Assembly (NCBI GenBank): GCA_965153455.1 | Contig: OZ234494.1 | Location: 20,398,001 to 20,462,000 of the forward strand | Direction of reading: 5' to 3' | From: Sphagnum compactum | Taxonomy: Eukaryota > Bryophyta > Sphagnopsida > Sphagnales | Length of the DNA: 64,000 nucleotides | Shown: positions 25,054 through 37,932 of the stretch, in pieces | Layout of the letters: each line of letters starts with the position of its first letter | How positions within the stretch are numbered: position 1 is the first letter of the stretch | The notes under the pieces: generated by a model | Told to the model about the DNA's origin: nothing | What the model saw: only the letters and a program-made list of their open reading frames with translations | Database searches by the model: none | Position numbers and translations under genes: made by a program

Positions 25054-26635
25054 ATATCACTTAGGGCCAACAAAGCTATAGGTGCAGAGCGAGGTCCTCT
25101 TTGTGATTTATAAGGATTTATCCATGCAGGAAATATGGTAGGATAGTTTAATTGCTGCATAAAAGCAGGTTTTCAAAAACCATACAGATTGCTGTAATTG
25201 ATCAGAATTTGTCATGGTCCACAGATTGATCAAGTCTTTGATCACCAGTTCTAGTTCCAGGACTACATGAAGAGGGGTTGTAGACACTTGGGCTCAGCAT
25301 TTTGCTAAAGAAAGTAGCCTTGACACAAATTTGCTTCTGGTCTTTTGCTCATTCTGGACTGTGAATTGAACAAATTTGTTGAGTCATTTACTGTGATGAC
25401 ATTTACTAGCTCTTCAGCATAAACTTTCCACACCCTGGATCTTCTTAGTAGGGAAGGTAAAATCTGCAGATAGTTTATTGAACAATGGTTGAGTTTGAAA
25501 ATATTCTTTAGGAATAACTACACACCACATTTACGAGCAATAATGCTGCCATTTCAACCCACCAGCTAGATCTGTTTTCACATGGCCACTTTCTGCAGTT
25601 TGTTTCTGTGTAAGGCTTCAGGTCCTTGCCCTCGAGCACATTTTGAACTTCATTTCATCCATCTGTTCAGACCAACTTTTGAACCCCCTACTTTCATGCC
25701 AAGAATGACATCTTAGCACCAGCGTTGTTAGTGTATGTGTAATAGGCATGTAAATAGCCATCACCAAGGCAATTGTGAGCTCAACCTAAGTGAGCTCGCC
25801 TACGTCCTAGTCCTCTTTGACCATCGTCTTTCCTCTTCATTTTGGTTTTCTGTGCTTTCAAGTTGCAAAGCTTTGTGGTCATTGTGGTCTTGCTCTCTTT
25901 TGTCAACTTCAGTTGTGCAAGGAGAAGCAACCACAACAACAGCTCTAAAGCTCATGGGCCTCTTCGTTGTGCAAGTCATCCTCAAAGTGCTCTTTAGGTG
26001 AACAAGACAAGTCACTCTTGTGGTCTTGCTCACTTTTGTCATCTTTTGTTGCTTGTGGTCTTGCCATTTACTTGTTGTGTTCATAAGAGCATTGTGGTCA
26101 CTAAGGACTTGCTCCCGATCACCAAACTTTTTATGGTCCAAAAAACTAGGAAGAATGCTAGGGGTGCCAAGTGCACTAGGAAGCATGCTAGGGATGTTGG
26201 AAAAGGATTTTTTTCCCAAGTGCTAGGAAGGACGTTGAAAAGGATGGCAAAGGTGTGAGGAAGCACATTAGGTGATGTTGAAAGAGAGGGAAAAAAATTG
26301 TTAAATTCTTTTTAGGCAACATCGAACACCAAGAAGCACAATAAGGACAAGAGGTAAGAATGAACCTTTGTGGAGATGAAGAAGGTAAATTTTAGTTTAA
26401 AGTTTCAAAAACTTTTTGTTGGTGGGACACTAGGAGGAACCTCTAAGTTTTGAAACATCCCTAGCCTAGGGTTGTCCCCTCTAGCAACCCTAGTGATGGG
26501 AGCTTTGTGGTCCTCATGGTCTTCTTCCCTTTCCTTTTGCCTTCTTCCCATTACTCAATTGGCATATTTTTAATTTGTTTTCAATTTAGTGGGAAAAGTG
26601 TGATTCCTTGTCATTTTGTTTTTAATGTTTAGGCT
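25054..26635. other. FREE1 3' flank and low-complexity repeats, no gene recognised
   Basis: The first several hundred bases presumably hold the FREE1 3' UTR; no poly(A) signal is assigned. At 25870-26130 the phrase GTGGTCTTGCTC recurs with TTTTGTCA, a degenerate repeat that produces overlapping open frames (25800-26219 minus, 25998-26258 plus) without recognisable domains. Confidence 0.5.
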
Positions 26636-26974
26636 ATGGGAAGTGGGGGAGCATTGCCAAATGAAGAAGACACCTCTTGTCTTTCAAATGCACCACCCTT
26701 TTGGACGTACCATTACCTTCAATTGTTCTTATATTTAGAAGAACCCAAACTTCTTTCATTTCCATGCATTAGCATGAACATTGAAACCTTTCTTTATGAG
26801 GAAGTTTTCTATTGACTTTGCACAAACCAAGTCAAGTGGATTATGCGATCCTTGACATTTATGGATGTACAAGGTGGGGCATTCTCAAAACAAGGGACAT
26901 ATAACGAGGTGATAGTGGAATCCACCCTCACATTTTGGGAATCTCCCCCACCCATGGGCTTTTACCTAGGTTAA
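26636..26974 (+). pseudogene. Decayed exon-like ORF of unknown origin
   Basis: ATG at 26636 opens a frame of 59 codons ending in TGA at 26813-26815. The same frame then stays open to TAA at 26972-26974, about 112 codons with one internal stop. A pyrimidine-rich tract ending TTTAG lies just before the start, like a splice acceptor. The translation (starting MGSGGALPNEEDTSC, later FMDVQGGAFSKQGTYNEV) looks like ordinary protein rather than simple repeat. I do not recognise the family; it may be a transposon or gene fragment. Confidence 0.4.
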
Positions 26975-28125
26975 AGCAAGGGGTGAACATTATTATGAAC
27001 TTCAAACATGTAGAAAAATTAAGTGTTACGAGTGTTAGTTTAGTTATTCAATTAAGTTTTAGTTACGCGAGTATTAAGTTGAGTTAACAATATTAATTAT
27101 ATTTAATTTGGAATCATTTCATGTGTGAACAAGATTTGAACTATTTAATGTTTGGGATATAATTTCAAATTATGAATTCTCAAATCATTTTTAAATGATT
27201 TAAAATTTCAAAACACTTTTTTTTTTGGCTTTGCAAATCTTTATGTTTTTATGCAAGTTTTTGTGCACATAAGTTTAGTGTTATTTTTCTTGTCGTATAT
27301 TTTCTTTGGATTCATGTTCGATTCATGTTTGTTTGCAGATGAATCATATTTTGAATTGGCATAAGTTTGGAGATGATGCATCAACATTAGGGTGGTTTCT
27401 ATTCTTTGTGATATGTTAATTGTTAGTGTGCCAATACGATAGTGCACAATAGAAAGATTCTTACACCTACTCCTTAAGAATGCAAAGAATCTTATGGCCT
27501 ATAAGTAAGTGTATGATCCCTCCCACTCTTAAGGAATAGGTTGAAGATCCTTCCTCAATTTTAGGACAGATGTTCACAGATATAAGGTGTCCTCCAAATA
27601 CAATAGGAAAATTAATTTCTGAGAGCTACTTCATGATTGTGGAATGCTCAAGGCTCTTAACCTGATGATACTAGTAGACCAGAGCATTGCCAGGCTCCTG
27701 CAAACGTGCAAAATCTGCAGCAGATCCATTCATGAGGACAGCATTTTGAAGGAGAGAGGTGTGGTGGGTTGGTTGTGGGCTGGACTTTGTAAGCTGTTGC
27801 TAATCAGAGGATCTGCAAAGCTCTGTAAAACATGGGTCAGTGCAATGAGAAAGATGATCATTCTCCCTGCAATTGTTGTAACTATTCAACATTTATGATG
27901 TCACAAAAAACAGTTAAATTTCATTAACTATTTGTCGAGTGATGAAGTCAGTTCACACTTCACAATTATTTGAAAAGCTGCAAACACTTAAGCTTGCTTT
28001 GCCTGATGTAAGCTGCTGGTCTCTCTCTCTCTCCCACTTCTCAACAAATAGTTGGCATGTCATGCAAGTCTGGCCACTAATCATCTTTCAAATGTTGGAT
28101 GACATAGTTTCTTCCAGATGACTTC
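26975..28125. other. No gene recognised
   Basis: AT-rich to about 27640. A less AT-rich block at 27640-27900 carries an 84-codon open frame with no recognisable domain. A short CT tract lies at 28020-28035, and AACAAATAGTT at 28043-28053 is partly inverted relative to AACTATTTGTC near 27920. Confidence 0.4.
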
Positions 28126-28229
28126 AAAGGAGTTGTGCAGGCTTCTTGTTGTTTTAAAGGCTTTCTGACTTCTCGTCTAGAAAAATACAAAAATAACCAA
28201 GCAATCTACTCCACTCCGATCAGTGTTTT

Positions 28230-28840
28230 TATTGGGGGGGAGACAAGAGAAAATCCAGTGCCACCACCACCCATACAAAGGATTTTTGTGGAAAGAATGT
28301 CCCAAAGTTGCCAGACTTTGAGCAAAATATTTCTGAAATCGTCACTTAGTGATCCACTAGAAAATACGGTGCAACTCATACAAAGGATTTTTGTGGAAAG
28401 AATGTGCCAAACTTGCCAGATTTCAAGGAATTTTAATTTAATTTATCTTAAATTGCCATATTTGGACAATGGGTTCCAGCAGGTCACCATAATATAGCTA
28501 GCAGGATTCTTTAAATTTCTCACTTGTAGCCAAATTTGGCTAATTTCTCCCAATTGTGGCTACACTAAAAATTTGAAAAAAGAAAAAAACCCCCCAAGAC
28601 ACCAATAGAAAGAGCAGCAAACACTACTTTGAAAGATCAAAGGTTTGTTTTGCCACTAAGAATATGGCAGGGGTAACCTCTACACATGATTCAAGCAAGT
28701 AGCCCAAAATATAGAAGGAAGTAAAAAAAATTAAATAGTTTCATGTCTCATTTATAGCCAAAATTTGGCTAAATCTTTCTTCTTATGGATGATGACCATT
28801 TTGACTACACCACAAAATTGGCAAAAAGACACACCGGTCG
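28230..28840. repeat. Dispersed palindrome-centred repeat, two or more units
   Basis: Contains the perfect 16-bp palindrome TAGCCAAATTTGGCTA at 28527-28542 and a one-base-longer version at 28755-28771. Each is followed about 20-35 bp later by a TGGCTACA- or TGACTACA-like sequence. Upstream, ATACAAAGGATTTTTGTGGA occurs twice (28268 and 28377), followed by GAATGT and TTGCCAGA-like sequence. The same parts occur in the opposite order and strand at 37346-37540 and 53300-53560, so this is one dispersed family. Confidence 0.7.
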
Positions 28841-28844
28841 TAAC

Positions 28845-29346
28845 TCGTTACCCCAGAAATTGATGGACGAGGTGACAATTTGAGTTAATATGTACATTCA
28901 TACTACCCATATGAAATGGATCATGGTCTAGTGTCAGGGATCTTCTTTGGTCACCAAAAGATCACCACACTCTTGAGAGGGTATCAAGAGTGTTCATGGA
29001 AGTTTGATCGTTTCTGAGTACGGTCTGGAAGAAGGTTTGAGTTGTTCACTAGACTTGCTCAACAGGGTACCATTTCACTCATTCAATTGAGAGCTTTCAT
29101 CATGAATTTACTCTAAGCAATGTGAGACACCAGCAAAATGTTAAATACAGCACAAGGGGGTCTTTAGTAGTAGTGTCTGCAAACCAAAAGTACTGCAACA
29201 TTTCTGTTTTGCCCACACTCCTTTTTACTCCAAATTTGGTTTTTGGAGTGTATTTGGATACACCATGTTTCTACACTGAAATTCGACTTCTTTAAGAAAC
29301 CATAACACATTCTGTTTTCTGGATGAATGTCGACTTGTTCCTTTTG
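28845..29346. other. No gene recognised
   Basis: Mixed-composition sequence without an open frame of note or a recognised repeat. Confidence 0.4.
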
Positions 29347-29622
29347 TTGGCCTTGCCTACTACCAAGGCAACGATATTGTGTTTAGATTCATTATAGAGT
29401 ATAGTAGTAGCTTACGGGATTTTGGCCCTTAGGTAATAATAATAATAATAGGTCTATTTTTTATGTGAGGATTTTTGAAAGATGATATTTTGGGTTTGTG
29501 TTGAAACTTTGAGATTAGCTATAGAGTTTTAATAGCTTGAAGGATTTTGATTTCTTTTAGAGGAATATTTTTGAAGATTATATATTTTTTGCATGGTGAA
29601 ATATTTGAGTTTCCATAATTCT
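29347..29622. repeat. Direct repeat, copy 1 (partner at 36,357-36,605)
   Basis: Long, near-identical blocks are shared with 36357-36605. These include TTGCCTACTACCAAGGC, GATATTGTGTTTAGATTCAT and GGGATTTTGGCCCTTAGGTA, then an AAT microsatellite and GCATGGTGAAATATTTGAGT. The microsatellite length and a 30-bp indel near the right end differ. Both copies are followed within 60-140 bp by a long G or C homopolymer. Confidence 0.88.
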
Positions 29623-29755
29623 TCTTCTTTTGCCTTAAGATAGATACATTTTAATGTAAATGGCAAGGGCCACAGTGTGAGTGACACACCCCTTGTTATT
29701 ATTATTAAAGGTCTCTTTAATAGTTTTTCCACAAGTTTTGGCAGGTTCTTTACAT

Positions 29756-29779
29756 GGGGGGGGGGGGGGGGGGGGGGGG
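29756..29779. repeat. Poly-G tract (24 G)
   Basis: Uninterrupted run of 24 G in otherwise AT-rich DNA. Its length may be unreliable in sequencing. Confidence 0.9.
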
Positions 29780-30284
29780 CAATGATACCCTCAAACTCGG
29801 CCCTTGTCCTACTACACATAGCATGCCATGTTATGGGTATGAAAGGGTATATGGCATTGTTAGTGAGCATGTTGTATACTGAACATGATATGTGTTAAAG
29901 ATGCCATGCTAATAATGTTCATGAACAATGATTTGTTTTCCACAATTTTTTTGATAAATGAATTGAGAATGTTTTGGAATCTTTTTTTTTTCCAAGTGTA
30001 AATTTAATTTTTCTTTTTCTTTTTTGGGGAAAATGAAAAAAAAATTATCAAAATTTTAAAAAAGAAACCCTGGAACTTGTGAACATAGAATTTAATTTTT
30101 TTTTTCCAGGTTGCACTTGCATCCTAAATGGGCAAAGGGCAAAAAGGGAGAAAAACATGTGGGAGTACACAATTTCTACTTTTGGCATTAAAGACTCTTG
30201 GCCTATTTAACATCTCCCTTAGAGTCCCCTTCTGACACACCATTTTAGCAGTTGACTGGTTCACACTTCACAGGCATTTTTATT

Positions 30285-31050
30285 GGGCAATTCTGTGATG
30301 CAGCCAAAATGGCAATGATTCATAGGAAGTTGTAGCCAAAACTGACTAAAAATGGAATATGAAAGTTTTTTTTAAAAAATTAAACATCCTTCCAAATTTT
30401 TGGCTACCAACTTGACCCATGTATAGAAATTTGGCAACTTTCTTTTTAAGAAATTAAACTTCTGGCCATCAAAAGTTGGCTGAAAATGGAATATGAAAGT
30501 TTTTTTTAAATAAAACATCCTTCCAATTTTTTTGGCTGCCAACTTGACCCATGTATAGAAATTTGGCAACTTTCTTTTGAAGAAATTGAAATTCTGGCTA
30601 TCGAAAGTTGGCTGAAAATGGAATATGAAAGTTTTTTTTTAAAATAAAACATCCTTCCAATTTTTTTGGCTACCAACTTGACCCATGTATAGAAATTTGG
30701 CAACTTACTTTTTAAGAAATTAAAATTCTGGCCATCAAAAGTTGGCTGAAAATGGAATATGAAATTTTTTTAAAAATAAAACATCCTTTTAAGTTTTTTT
30801 AAGTAAATAAAAAATGTTGGCTAAAAATGAAAGTACAATTTTTTTTTTAAAAGTATTAAACATCCTTTCAAATTTTTGGCTACTTACTTGCATGACCCCA
30901 TGTATAGAAATTTGGCGAATCTCTTTTTAAAAAAAATTCAAATTGCTGGCAATCAAAAAGTTTCAACAACAATCACTTTCATTTCCACAATTTTTAATTC
31001 CAGTTTTTTTCACACTAGATTTCGCCAGTAATAATAATAATAATAATAAA
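30285..31050. repeat. Tandem array, about 133-bp unit, within a dispersed repeat copy
   Basis: AATGGAATATGAAA begins near 30351, 30485, 30617 and 30751, spacings of about 131-135 bp. A fifth, diverged unit starts near 30820. Each unit also holds ACATCCTTCCAA, CCCATGTATAGAAATTTGGC and TTCTGGC.ATC. The array is flanked by parts of the dispersed family: GTAGCCAAAAC on the left (30332) and CACACTAGATTT then (AAT)n on the right (31010-31047). The minus-strand open frames here repeat one peptide and are not genes. Confidence 0.88.
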
Positions 31051-32425
31051 GGAGGGCGGCTGCTACTCACAAGACTCATCCATCAGCAAAGTCATGAGAT
31101 CCACAAAGAAGAACACCCAACCTCGCAAGAGGTTCTAGAAGGGCAAAGTAGTTATAATGGGAATTGTACCGAGGATGCAAACCTGGGGATTTGCACCTTC
31201 ATGATGAAAGCAATTGCAATTATGGAAAGAAGACACACTTTGCAACTGTGGGGAGGCCAGGATGTCATGCGATTCATCATTCCTCAAAAGGAAAGTAGAT
31301 GAGACTCTAGAGATCATCACGAGCTTCAAGCACATGCATGTATTCTGACACAATTGGATTATTGAAATTGCTCACACAGTCCTTTTTTTTTCCTCGCTCA
31401 TCAGCAACTTCATCTCTCTCTCTCACTCTCTCTCTCATTCTCTCTCTCATTCTCTCTCTCTCAAAAGCTGATTGTCTGTTATGGACAGCTGGTTTTGTTT
31501 GTTGGCTTTGGTGAACGAAAACCTCCTCTACTACACTAGTATAGTGTACCTTCCCACCTTCACCATCTTGAGTGACACCTCTGAGATCCTGGATTCTTCA
31601 ACCCCAGAATAAATTTGAACTCTGAGAACTCTGATTTAATCTATGAATGGGTTATCTACAACTGTTTAAGAGTGACACAAAAAAAACACTTTTATGATTT
31701 TTGAGCATGCAATATAACATAATGCGATTTTTTCTCTCGCAATAATAGGTCACACATCTCATAACACATGTGTGAGCTCAACTCAACTTTGTGGTTTCAT
31801 CCATTACAATGTACATATTTGATGTCTATTGTGTCATATGTTACATTAAAATTACAGTTTGATATTAATTTAATATTTGTGTAATATTCCTTAACTTAAT
31901 TTTATATTATAATTTTAATGTGATATACATATATATACACACACACACCACGTATTGTGCATTGTAATGAATGAAATCACAAAGTTTATTTCACACATAT
32001 GTCATGAGTCGCAACCTATTGTGTGAGATGAACCACATTCTTATTATCTTTTCGTGATCTACAATAGTCTACTATATGAGATTGTGATATGAGAAATGAA
32101 ATTTTTTATATTGGAGCTTTCAACACCTTGTCTTTTTGTATTTTCACAAATTTTCATTTCAATATTTAAAGGATTAATTAATAAGGAAACTGACCCTAGG
32201 GTAAGGTAGCTGGTCAAAGACCTCACTCAAGAAGAGGATGTAGAGTGTTGAGGTGCTGGTTCACCCTGGCCTGTTTTTATTATTTCTTAGACTAACTTCT
32301 TGTGGCCAGAGCTGCTATGGCATTTGAGTGGCTCTTTGATTTTCTCTATAAGTTTTTTCTGATGGAGTTTTCTCCGAAGAAGGTCGTATAGGTCATATAA
32401 TCTTTGACTAGAAAGATTTGAATTT
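31051..32425. other. No gene recognised; CT microsatellite
   Basis: A 119-codon open frame (30943-31302) starts inside the repeat and shows no known domain. A CT-rich microsatellite runs at 31412-31462. A CA tract lies at 31937-31948 and AT-rich DNA surrounds it. Confidence 0.45.
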
Positions 32426-32429
32426 CAAC

Positions 32430-32812
32430 AATTCCACCCCTTCCCCGTAAACGAATATGGGAGATGAATATGAATGTTGGATGAATGTTGGATAGAACCC
32501 TAAACCCAACTAACCCATGACCATGAATTCTCTCCATTTCATCACATGCCAAAAAAAAATTGATTGAAAATTGGCAAGTGACACTTTGAACCCAAAACAC
32601 CATCAACGCGTGATAATGAAAATTCTTGACCCCCCCCCCCCTAAGTCTCATATAGCTAAACAAATATGGAAAATAAACATGAAAAATTCAATGAATTTAC
32701 AAGCTTCAACTAACCCACTTACAACCATGCATTTCTCCACACTCTTTACATGCCACAAAAAGCAATTGGAAATTGACAAGTGCCATCAACATGTGATCAT
32801 GGATGTTTTGTG
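32430..32812. repeat. Diverged tandem duplication, about 204 bp, split by poly-C
   Basis: The block with AATATGG, CAACTAACCCA, TTTCTCCA-like, ACATGCCA, ATTGGAAATTG-like, ATCAAC and GTGAT motifs occurs twice. ACATGCCA starts at 32544 and 32748. A run of 12 C (32630-32641) lies at the boundary. Confidence 0.65.
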
Positions 32813-32819
32813 GAGTTGA

Positions 32820-35800
32820 AGTCAATTAGTTACAGGGTTAGAATCCAAATCAACTAATTCAAAGAGCCAAACCTTAACAATCTGGAGAATCCAAGTATGG
32901 TACAACTAACACATCCCCCAATAACCAACTTGGTTTGGAGGAAATGCAAAATATTAGCAACCTTGCTATGAACTCTAGCTACCTTTGCCTTAGTGGTATT
33001 GTAGCCTCGGATGGGGCTTGAAAGATTATGAAAGGATCAACCCTTCATTGTATCATGCAAGAAAAATCACAACCTTTTTAGGCTTACCCTAGGGTCAGTT
33101 TCATCACTAAATAGTGCGTAAAAATATTGAAACAATTTTTTTGTGCAAACATGTCAAAGTTGAGGTGTTGAAATCCTGAATAATAATTTCACTACTCATA
33201 TGAGGATTGTGTAAGCTTGAGTGGACCAAAAAGTGAGAAAAGAAAAAGTCTCACAAGTCCATTTTGAAGGCATTTCTTTTTACTTTTTTCAAGCCTTGAG
33301 ATGACAAGATAAGTAGGCAACAACTTGTTGATTTCAAATCATTTTCTTCATTTAAAAAATCCCCTAAGAGATCATTGTTTTGTTCATATGTGCCAAATTT
33401 ATCATAAAATATATATTTTTCAACAGGATATGAACTTTGAAAAAAATGAATGTTTTCAATGATAAAAAAAATTCATCATGAATAACATACAATTGACATG
33501 GTGTGAAAATTTTAATACTTGTTTTCATTGATGTATTATCTAACTAAATACAGGTCCCAAACAAGCACAATATCAATGATTGGACCACTTTGAAATTAAT
33601 AAATATTTTTTCTATTAGTTGTCAATAAGTTTTTAAATCTTTTATAGCATGCATAAAAATACTAACATCACATATATAATTGAGTTAATAATTTCAAATT
33701 GTGTCCCTAAATTGATAGCTTTAATTTTTAGACATTTTCCCCATTTGAATCACCCTCACCTTACAAAAAGGTACAATTGTGACATTCATATAGGTCCAAT
33801 GTAACTTGCATTACCCCTATGCAACATGAAAAAATACTAATTTTAAATACATTAAATGTTTGACTATTTTGAAAAATATTAATTTTATTTGTTTTTCCAA
33901 ATGTGGAAGGTCATCCTAAGCTATAGTAGTTGCATAGTTTCAAACTTTGAACACGCTAATCGAGTAGGTGATTTTGGATTAGCTCTTGAGATTAAGGGTC
34001 ATTTTACTATTTTTCAAACAATTTTTTTTTCATTGCCCAACATTGTGCCTTTGACACTCAATGTGTTGTGCCGTGTATCATTGGGTAGCAAAACTTCTTT
34101 CGGCCAAGTATCCTTACAAAGCCACACACACATTGAGTTACAACCCTTCCTTTAAGGAGCTTAAAATAAAGAATATTAACTTTACATTGAGGACATTTGT
34201 TGTTGGCAATATGATTTGCACTATATTTAACATGCATTAGAGAATTTCATATGATGGAATAGGTAAGTGTTTTATGAGATATGGATTCAACACATTTCAA
34301 AAGCAAAATCTCAAGCATGCACACACATACATGCACACAATTCAAAAATACATGCACATATTCCAAAATAATGCGGTTGAAAGTTGAAACATTTGCTTGG
34401 CTTTGAGAAACATTCTATGCATGCAAATAGTGCCCCCATCCATGTCCAATAGCATGTTGGCACTTCAATGGCGTAAGTCGGGAAGGACATTAAACTAGCA
34501 ATGGGTCCTTAGTGCAAATGGTACAAAAGTACTCTATGCTTCCTTCCTTTTTTTTTTCCCTCATTGCCCAATTGCCCAACTAAGATGTGTTTAGTGATGA
34601 CTAGACACATCTTGATGCTGCCCACACAAAAACAAATTGTGTCTTATTATCCACACTTTGGGTGTGTAATGGACACTCAAAGGGCAAATTTATGCCTCTT
34701 GTTAGTATCTATTACACATCCAAAGTGTGTATAAAAGGACCCCATTTAATGCTAATTAATGTTGGGGATTCTCACCAGTAGATCTACTTGAGTGAATTTT
34801 CGGGGCAAAAAAAAAGAAAAAAAAGAAAAAAAAAAAACCTTGATTGTTATGGCATCTCATTTCATTTTGTTCATGTACAATTTTGGTTTGGTTATGTTTT
34901 TTTAAATCTTATATCAAAGGGATCAAAATATTTAACATATCATGGACCTTATATATTTTACACCTATTTTACACCTATTTGAAACCATGAGTAAAATGGA
35001 GTAATTTGAAATAAAATTATGTTTAAAAATTAATAAAATTAATGTAAATATAATGTGATAGACCTTATATATTTTACACCTATTTTTGGTTAAATTCCAT
35101 GACCTCAACAAGTAAATTAATTGGTCAAATTGTGAAGGAAGAGCAAAACTTCTGTAACACTACCTATAATGGTACCATGTACTGTTTTGTTTGCCAAAAA
35201 TTCCAGTCAACAATTCAATTCATTTAATGCCAAGTCTGGTGACTAAAGGGACTATGTAGCTATTGACCTAATTTTTGGATTAAATTGACATCTGAAAAAA
35301 GAAAAAAAAAAGAAGTTGGCGGACCCCTTGGGCTGAAATCACACCGTATTTCCTCACATTATTAAAGGTCGACTATAACAATGTTTGTGAATTTTACATA
35401 CCAACCAATTCTCAACATTTTGGGGATACCCAATGTTTTTTTCTAGTGGATTGTTAGGGTTTACCGTTCTATTTAAAAAATGGAATTTGAATTTTGGCAT
35501 TTTTTAATCTATCTATAAAGGAAGGTCGTTTGTTAGTTTTGTTTGTTTGTCACATTTGAGATCTCCCAAACAAAAGCACTTCTTGTCATCTTCTTGATAC
35601 CGTTGGAAAGCCTTTGATGATGAGTGCGGCGGGTGCACCAAGTTGATTTTGTGATGTTTCGACCTATAGTGGAGAAGTTATTGAATATTGAGATTTTTTT
35701 AAGTTGAAAATTCATTCAAATCAAAACTAAATTATAGGGGAATTTGGCCATTCTCTTGGTATTGTTGGAAAGCCATTGATGTTTTTTCAAAGTGAGTCAC

Positions 35801-36350
35801 TCAAATTAATTAAAATATTCAAAAAAAAATTCACAATTGAACTTTATTGTTCACACTTGGTCTAGTGGCACAAACCACACTTGTGTTATACCCTAGGCTA
35901 AATCTAACAAACCACTTGCCAAGAGTGGTTTGAACATTGATAAATTGGGCAAGGAATCATTTCAGTATTTCACAAGCATTACCAAGATGCCAACACCATT
36001 CTCATGGTTATAAGTGGTCATAACTACATGGGACTTATGATCATGAAATCAATGGTAGCACAATAGTAGTAGTAGTCATCAAGTTATTAAAGAAGGTGTA
36101 GGAAATTGGAATGAGTGGGTTGCAGACATATATATATACTAGAGCACCACCTCTTATTTAATTAATATCTTATGCAAAGTTGTACATACTACTACTAACT
36201 ATGGCAATTGGCCTCTAGGGTACTATGATCTCAATCACATTAACTTTAGTTAGGGTCAAAGGATCTTCTTTTTTTGACCTAAAGTTATATAGCACAATTT
36301 GCAAGGGAGAATTGAAGGGAGATTTTTCAATGTATGGAGATTATGTCTAC
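32820..36350. other. No gene recognised
   Basis: AT-rich DNA with poly-A and poly-T tracts. The open frames at 33889-34155 and 34788-34982 are short and unrecognised. A sequence of the form TTTACACCTATTT recurs at about 34958-34980 and 35075-35087. Confidence 0.45.
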
Positions 36351-36356
36351 TAATTA

Positions 36357-36605
36357 TTGGCTTTGCCTACTACCAAGGCCCTTAAGGATATTGTGTTTAG
36401 ATTCATTATAGAGTATATAGTAGCTTAAGGGATTTTGGCCCTTAGGTAATAATAATAGGTCTATTTTTTTTATATGAGGATTTTTGAAAAGATGATATTA
36501 TGTTGGCTTGTGTTGAAACTTGAGATTAGTTATAGAGTTCTAATATCTTGAAGGATTTTGGTTTCTTTTAGATTTTTGCATGGTGAAATATTTGAGTTTC
36601 CCATA
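36357..36605. repeat. Direct repeat, copy 2 (partner at 29,347-29,622)
   Basis: Second copy of the repeat described at 29347. It has a shorter AAT tract and lacks about 30 bp before GCATGGTGAAATATTTGAGT. A C11-T-C10 tract follows at 36662-36683. Confidence 0.88.
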
Positions 36606-36661
36606 CATGATGAATGAACATACACACAAGAGGTTCATCCTCTTTTTGGGTCATCACCAGA

Positions 36662-36683
36662 CCCCCCCCCCCTCCCCCCCCCC
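36662..36683. repeat. Poly-C tract (C11 T C10)
   Basis: Near-homopolymer C run just right of the second direct-repeat copy. Downstream at 36775-36850, GTTCCCAATAGCACCCCC and ACTTTATCC resemble the unit of the 178-bp array at 37933. Confidence 0.85.
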
Positions 36684-37345
36684 AAGAGCCAGATACCCAT
36701 ATGGGTGTGTGAGGATGGAATTTTTAAAATTCTTCTGTTCCCATCATGTTCCCAATGATGTTCCTCAGGTTCCAAACAAGTTCCTCATTATGTTCCCCAA
36801 GAGTGTTCCCAATAGCACCCCCACTTTATCCCATTTATTTTGCCCAGAGTTCTCTCCTTCCTCACATAGAAACTACTACTTTGTGGATCCTCCCAAGTTT
36901 CGGTTCTTTTTTTGGGTGATGACCCAATGTTGATGGAAAATTGTGTCATATGGGTATCAGCTAAATAGACTTACAAAAAAAAATTATAAAATAAAAATTT
37001 AAATTTAAAAAATATTTTAAATAAAAAAATTAATTTTTTTCTTTTAAAAAAAAATCTTATGGAGAAGTTGGGTTTTAAAAACACAGGGAAAAATAGCACA
37101 ACACCATTTGGAATTTCCAAGGTCATTGTACTACCCACAAGGAACTTAAAGGTCTTTATAAGAGAGGGGCATGCGTCAATTGGCATCTATCTACTCAGTA
37201 ATTTACTCATTGGTATCCTTTATTGAGAACTGTCAAATAAATAAGCCACCAAATTCAATATGGGCAGAAAACAATAATTGTCCATTATCACCAATAAATA
37301 AAATTGGCAGCTCATAGATGATGGTCCAGGTTTTTTTTTTTTTTT

Positions 37346-37560
37346 TTTGGTTTCAATTTTGTGATGTAGCCACAATGGCAAATCATCCACAAGAGTAATT
37401 AGCCAAATTTGGGTATGGGTCAGAGAGGAAAGTTTTTTAGAAAAGAAAAGAATCCTACTACTATATTTTGGCAAATTTTGCCATTAAAAAATCCTTTTGT
37501 ATGTTTCACACTAGAATTATTATTATTATTATTATTGGGTAACCAAAGTGGCAAAAATTT
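37346..37560. repeat. Dispersed palindrome-family repeat copy
   Basis: Runs from GTTTCAATTTTGTGATGTAG through ATCATCCACAAGAGTAATTA and GCCAAATTTGG to TTTCACACTAGAA and an (ATT)n tract. The same order of blocks occurs at 53300-53560. Confidence 0.78.
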
Positions 37561-37932
37561 TGCCTTAAGAAAATTTTAAATGAAGACCAGTTAAATGACC
37601 TTCATAGATAAATGGAATGTAATCTTGATTAAAAAAATAAACAAGATTTATCAAAGAAATTTAGAATCAAAAGATTGTAAAAATAATAATAATAATAATA
37701 GTTTTTGGACCTTGGAAACATAAAGACATACATATTTCAAACCCCACCCATAGTAGGATCTGTCACAATAGTTAAACTACATTGAAGGGGGAATTGGCCT
37801 AGAGGAACATAGGTGACCAACCCAGTTAGTTATTAGCATGTTTGAACTCAGCAGGGCACAGGTTCTTGGGTTTGAGACAATTTCTGACTCTTGGTTATTA
37901 GGTTTACACTACTATGGTTTATGAGACTCTTG

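Noticed and set aside
30285-31050. Possible CRISPR-like array
   Set aside because: Units are contiguous 133-bp tandem copies without unique spacers, in a plant nuclear sequence.
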